Shown: piece by piece, positions 14,744 through 17,123 of the stretch
Layout of the letters: every line of letters starts with the position of its first letter
Numbering within the stretch: position 1 is the first letter of the stretch
Assembly (NCBI GenBank): GCA_050743865.1
Contig: JBOGGE010000097.1
Location: forward strand, 1-17,123
DNA: 17,123 nucleotides
Direction: 5' to 3'
DNA from: DAHUZJ01 sp050743865
GTDB taxonomy: Bacteria > Actinomycetota > Acidimicrobiia > Acidimicrobiales > RAAP-2
The notes under the pieces: generated by a model
The model's database searches: none
The model's input: the letters and a program-made list of their open reading frames with translations, nothing else
What the model was told of the DNA's origin: nothing
Program-made: the position numbers and the translations under genes

Positions 14744-14831
14744 CGGCCGCCCCTCTCCGGCTGCCCTCTCCGGTTGCCCCTCTGGCCACCCGGCTTCCGG
14801 CCGGAGCGGCGCCGGGCGCGATAGTGGGACG

Positions 14832-15833
14832 GTGCGCGCCTGGGAGGTCGCCCTGCCCGGTCCCATCGACGGCGGGCCGCTGCGGTTGGTCGACCGGCCG
14901 GAGCCCGAGCCGGTGGGCCGCCAGGTCCGGGTCCGGATCAGCGCCTGCGGCGTCTGCCGGACCGACCTCCACGTGGCCGAAGGCGACCTGCCGGCCCGCC
15001 ATCCGGCCGTGGTCCCCGGTCACGAGGTGGTCGGCAGGGTCGACGCCTGCGGTCCCGAAGCCACGCGCCTCGCTCTCGGCGACCGGGTCGGGGTGGCATG
15101 GCTCGCCACCACCTGCGGCGCCTGCCGGTTCTGCCGGCGTGGTGCCGAGAACCTCTGCCTGGCCGCCACCTTCACCGGATGGGACCACGACGGCGGGTAC
15201 GCCGAAGCGACGTTGGTCGACGAGCGCTACGCCTACCGCCTCCCCGACGACCTTCCGGACGAGCAGGCGGCGCCCCTGCTGTGTGCCGGCATCATCGGCT
15301 ACCGGGCGCTCCGGACCACCGGCCTGCGGCCGGGCGGGCGCCTCGGCATCTACGGGTTCGGGGGCTCGGCGCACCTGACCGCCCAGATCGCCTTGGCCGA
15401 GGGAGCGCGCATCTACGTCGCCACGCGCTCGACCGAGGCCCGAACCCTGGCCGCCGATCTCGGTGCGTGGTGGGTCGGCGGGGCCGCCACAGCGCCGCCC
15501 GACCCGCTCGACGCCGCCATCCTGTTCGCCCCGGTCGGCGACCTGGTCCTGCCGGCCATGGCGGCCCTGGACCGCGGCGGCGTGCTGGCGGTGGCCGGGA
15601 TCCACCTGACCGACGTCCCGCCGCTCGGCTACGCCCAGCACCTCTTCGACGAACGGGTCCTCCGCAGCGTGACCGCCAACACCCGCAACGACGGTGAGGA
15701 GCTGCTCCGCCTGGCCCCGCGCCTGGGCGTGCGGGCGACGACGGTGCCGTACCGGCTCGAGGAGGCGGACCGTGCCCTGTCCGATCTGGCCCACGACCGC
15801 ATCACTGGCACTGCTGTGCTGGGGGTGACCTGA
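14832..15833 (+). CDS. zinc-dependent alcohol dehydrogenase (MDR family)
   Basis: A 333-residue medium-chain dehydrogenase that oxidises or reduces alcohols/aldehydes with NAD(P). Catalytic zinc ligands are C42 (CGVCRTDLH), H64-E65 (VPGHEVVG) and C151 (LLCAGIIGYRAL). Structural zinc is held by C95, C98, C101 and C109 (CGACRFCRRGAENLC). The Rossmann loop is GFGGSA at 175-180, one residue off the usual GxGxxG. It belongs to the short AdhP-like branch of about 330 residues. The start is GTG, with GATAGT ending six bases before it, a possible leaderless -10. It stands alone; neighbours do not suggest a substrate. The antisense strand is covered by the integrase read-through frame. Confidence 0.9.
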   Translation: MRAWEVALPGPIDGGPLRLVDRPEPEPVGRQVRVRISACGVCRTDLHVAEGDLPARHPAVVPGHEVVGRVDACGPEATRLALGDRVGVAWLATTCGACRFCRRGAENLCLAATFTGWDHDGGYAEATLVDERYAYRLPDDLPDEQAAPLLCAGIIGYRALRTTGLRPGGRLGIYGFGGSAHLTAQIALAEGARIYVATRSTEARTLAADLGAWWVGGAATAPPDPLDAAILFAPVGDLVLPAMAALDRGGVLAVAGIHLTDVPPLGYAQHLFDERVLRSVTANTRNDGEELLRLAPRLGVRATTVPYRLEEADRALSDLAHDRITGTAVLGVT

Positions 15834-15872
15834 GCCCGGCCGGTCCGGTGCGGCCGCTGTCCCGGTCCCGAC

Positions 15873-15924
15873 GCCGGGTGCCGAGTGCCGGGTGCCAGGT
15901 CCGGAGGCAGCGGTGCCGGGTGCC
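15873..15924 (+). repeat. three copies of GCCGGGTGCC
   Basis: Exact copies start at 15873, 15887 and 15915, with spacings of 14 and 28 bp, so they keep a 14-bp register. They lie between the alcohol dehydrogenase stop and the tRNA promoter. They may be a degenerate tandem repeat or a binding array. Confidence 0.6.
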
Positions 15925-15929
15925 GGTGG

Positions 15930-15935
15930 TAGCGT
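15930..15935 (+). promoter_or_regulatory. -10 element of the tRNA-Val gene
   Basis: TAGCGT fits TANNNT and ends 10 nt before the first base of the tRNA, so the primary transcript would have a very short 5' leader. Confidence 0.45.
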
Positions 15936-15945
15936 GACGCGCCAC

Positions 15946-16018
15946 GGGCCGTTGGCGCAGTTGGTAGCGCACTTGCATGACGCGCAAGGGGTCGGGGGTT
16001 CGAGTCCCTCACGGCCCA
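15946..16018 (+). tRNA. tRNA-Val (anticodon GAC)
   Basis: A full cloverleaf can be drawn. The acceptor stem is GGGCCGT/ACGGCCC, the D-arm GCGC/GCGC with loop AGTTGGTA, the anticodon arm CTTGC/GCAAG with loop ATGACGC (anticodon GAC at 15979-15981), the variable loop GGGTC, and the T-arm GGGGG/CCCTC with loop TTCGAGT and one G-U pair. The discriminator is A16018. The next bases are CTA, so CCA is not encoded. Loop bases A32 and C38 are a little unusual. The gene is the apparent attachment site of the element to its right; the acceptor and T-arm are intact, so the tRNA should still work. Confidence 0.92.
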
Positions 16019-17123
16019 CTACATCGCCGTATTCGAACTTCGGCGACGAAAAGAGCAAGTCGAAGGGCTCCTTGTACGCCGCCTCGACCACGTGGCCGTC
16101 TCGCACGTGGACCTCGTCGAGCACGGCGGCGTTGAGCAGCCGCCGGGTTCGGGCACTGGCACGCCGGTAGGCGGTGGCGCAGCGCGTGGAGAACCGGACG
16201 GCGAGGTCCATGACGTCCTGCCAGTCGTCGAGACTCCCGTCGAGGATCCCCTGGCGTGACTCGATGCTGCGAAGCTCGGCGCCGATGCGCTCCTGTTCGC
16301 GTCGGAGCACGGTGACGTCGATTGCGGTGGCGTAGTAGGCCTCCATGAGCTTGTAGCGCTCGGACTCCAAGTGCTCGTGCTGCTTAGCGAGCAGCTCGCG
16401 TTCGGCCGTCGTGTCCTCGTGACGGGTGGCTACCTCGGCGGCGATCGCCTGGCGCAGTCCCTCGGCCCAGTCGGCAGGCACCTCGATGCGTCCGTAGAGA
16501 TCCTCGACCTCTGCTTCGAGATGGTCGGCGGAGACGTAGCGCTCCCGACAGCCGGTGCCGTTGCGCCGGTCCTTCTGCCCCAGGCAGTAGAAGTAGGTGT
16601 AGGTGCCCTTCGAGTACTGGATCGAGAGGCGCCTCCCGCACACGCCGCAGACGAGCAGGCCCTTCAGGTAGTGGTGGTGCCGGCGCTCCCGGGTGCCGCG
16701 CATGGCACGGCTGGCGAGCAGCTCTTGGACCTTGTCGAAGGTGGCCCGGTCGACGAGCGGTTCGTGGCTCCCCTCGTACTCGATCCCGTCCCACTCGACG
16801 ACACCGACATACGCCCGGTGGGCGAGGAGATGCGCCATGCCCGAGACGGTCACGGGCTTGGACGTGTAGTAGCCGTCCCGCCCCCGGTTGCGAAGGCCGC
16901 GATGGGCCATCTCCTCGGTCAGGCGCTCGATGGTCCAGTCCCTGGTGGCGTACAACTCGAAGGCGACCTTCACGAGCGGGGCGCGCTCGGGGTCGACGAC
17001 GATGTGGGCGACCTGGCGTCCGCCGATCGGCTCGCGGACGTTCAGGTAGCCGAGGGGGGCCTTGTGGGGGTAGCCGCCGAGCTTTGCCTTCTGGCCCATG
17101 CCCTTGCGAACTTCGCTCGCGAG
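16011..17123. mobile_element. edge of an integrated element at tRNA-Val
   Basis: A serine integrase begins immediately beyond the 3' end of the tRNA and points towards it, the usual layout of an att junction. The element continues past the right edge. The exact core is not determined; it should lie in the 3' half of the tRNA. The matching att copy would be outside the window. Confidence 0.65.
16020..17123 (-). CDS. large serine recombinase/integrase, 5' partial
   Basis: The 3' portion of a large serine integrase that cuts and rejoins att sites. The N-terminal catalytic resolvase domain lies beyond the window; the visible part begins LASEVRKGMGQKAKLGGYPH, the usual link after it. The recombinase domain contains PLGYLN, the stretch from VKVAFELYATRDWTIERLTE through GYYTS, and the block around YVGVVEWDG. 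Counting from the Met at 17099, a zinc ribbon follows with C151/C154 (CGVCGRRLS) and C172/C184, then a coiled coil at about 232-285 and a C-terminal region ending EPFDLLFSSPKFEYGDVV. No stop occurs there. The frame enters the antisense of the tRNA (GREGLEPPTPCASCK) and stays open to 14325, antisense to the dehydrogenase and exonuclease genes. I end the feature at the tRNA edge because the rest is host DNA; the native stop was probably in the other arm of the attachment site. Confidence 0.85.

Noticed and set aside
15873..15924. CRISPR-like array
   Set aside because: Repeats are only 10 bp with 4-18-bp gaps and there are no cas genes.
14325..15945. Integrase tail beyond the tRNA as a real protein domain
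   Set aside because: It is the antisense of two well-supported host genes and has no domain signature; the open frame is explained by high GC.

Overview
The window is high-GC DNA from an actinomycete, most likely of the class Acidimicrobiia. The case rests on strong G/C at third codon positions, TANNNT -10 hexamers close to start codons, a tRNA without an encoded CCA end, and a cell-wall protein with 'GYWLVAADGGIFAFGDA' propeller repeats, which I associate with Acidimicrobiia-type genomes. This placement is inference.

The centrepiece is a selenium cluster at 472-5086. Two genes on the minus strand, senA (EgtB-like C-Se bond-forming enzyme) and senB (selenosugar glycosyltransferase), overlap by one base. 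They diverge from a selenophosphate synthetase gene (senC/selD) across a 75-bp intergenic region. Together they form the core of the known selenoneine (sen) pathway: SenC makes selenophosphate, SenB puts selenium on a UDP-sugar to give a seleno-sugar, and SenA transfers selenium to hercynine. The unusual point is that senC is interrupted at codon 17 by an in-frame TGA, exactly where E. coli SelD has its catalytic Cys17, with a hairpin directly downstream. I read SenC as a selenocysteine protein that standard gene calling would truncate or miss. A CTCC-motif membrane permease (ArsP/DUF318-like) follows senC on the same strand and is a candidate selenium transporter.

Next come a divergent GlcNAc pair at 5536-8493, a GH20 beta-N-acetylhexosaminidase (minus) and NagA (plus) with only 15 bp between their start codons. 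An exported L,D-transpeptidase-like protein with propeller repeats follows (8581-10152). After it are a small Glu/Pro/Thr-rich ORF, an orphan piece of the propeller repeat, a membrane PAS-GGDEF diguanylate cyclase (10843-12408), an Amt-family ammonium transporter whose first pore histidine is replaced by glutamate (12643-13893), a DEDDh exonuclease (14003-14743) and a zinc alcohol dehydrogenase (14832-15833).

The right end is a tRNA-Val(GAC) gene (15946-16018) abutted by the 3' part of a large serine integrase on the minus strand that runs off the window. This is one edge of an integrated mobile element. The integrase frame has no stop at the junction and stays open through the tRNA antisense and far into host DNA. 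The left flank (1-471) has no convincing gene but carries a near-perfect LexA-type SOS box at 90-103.
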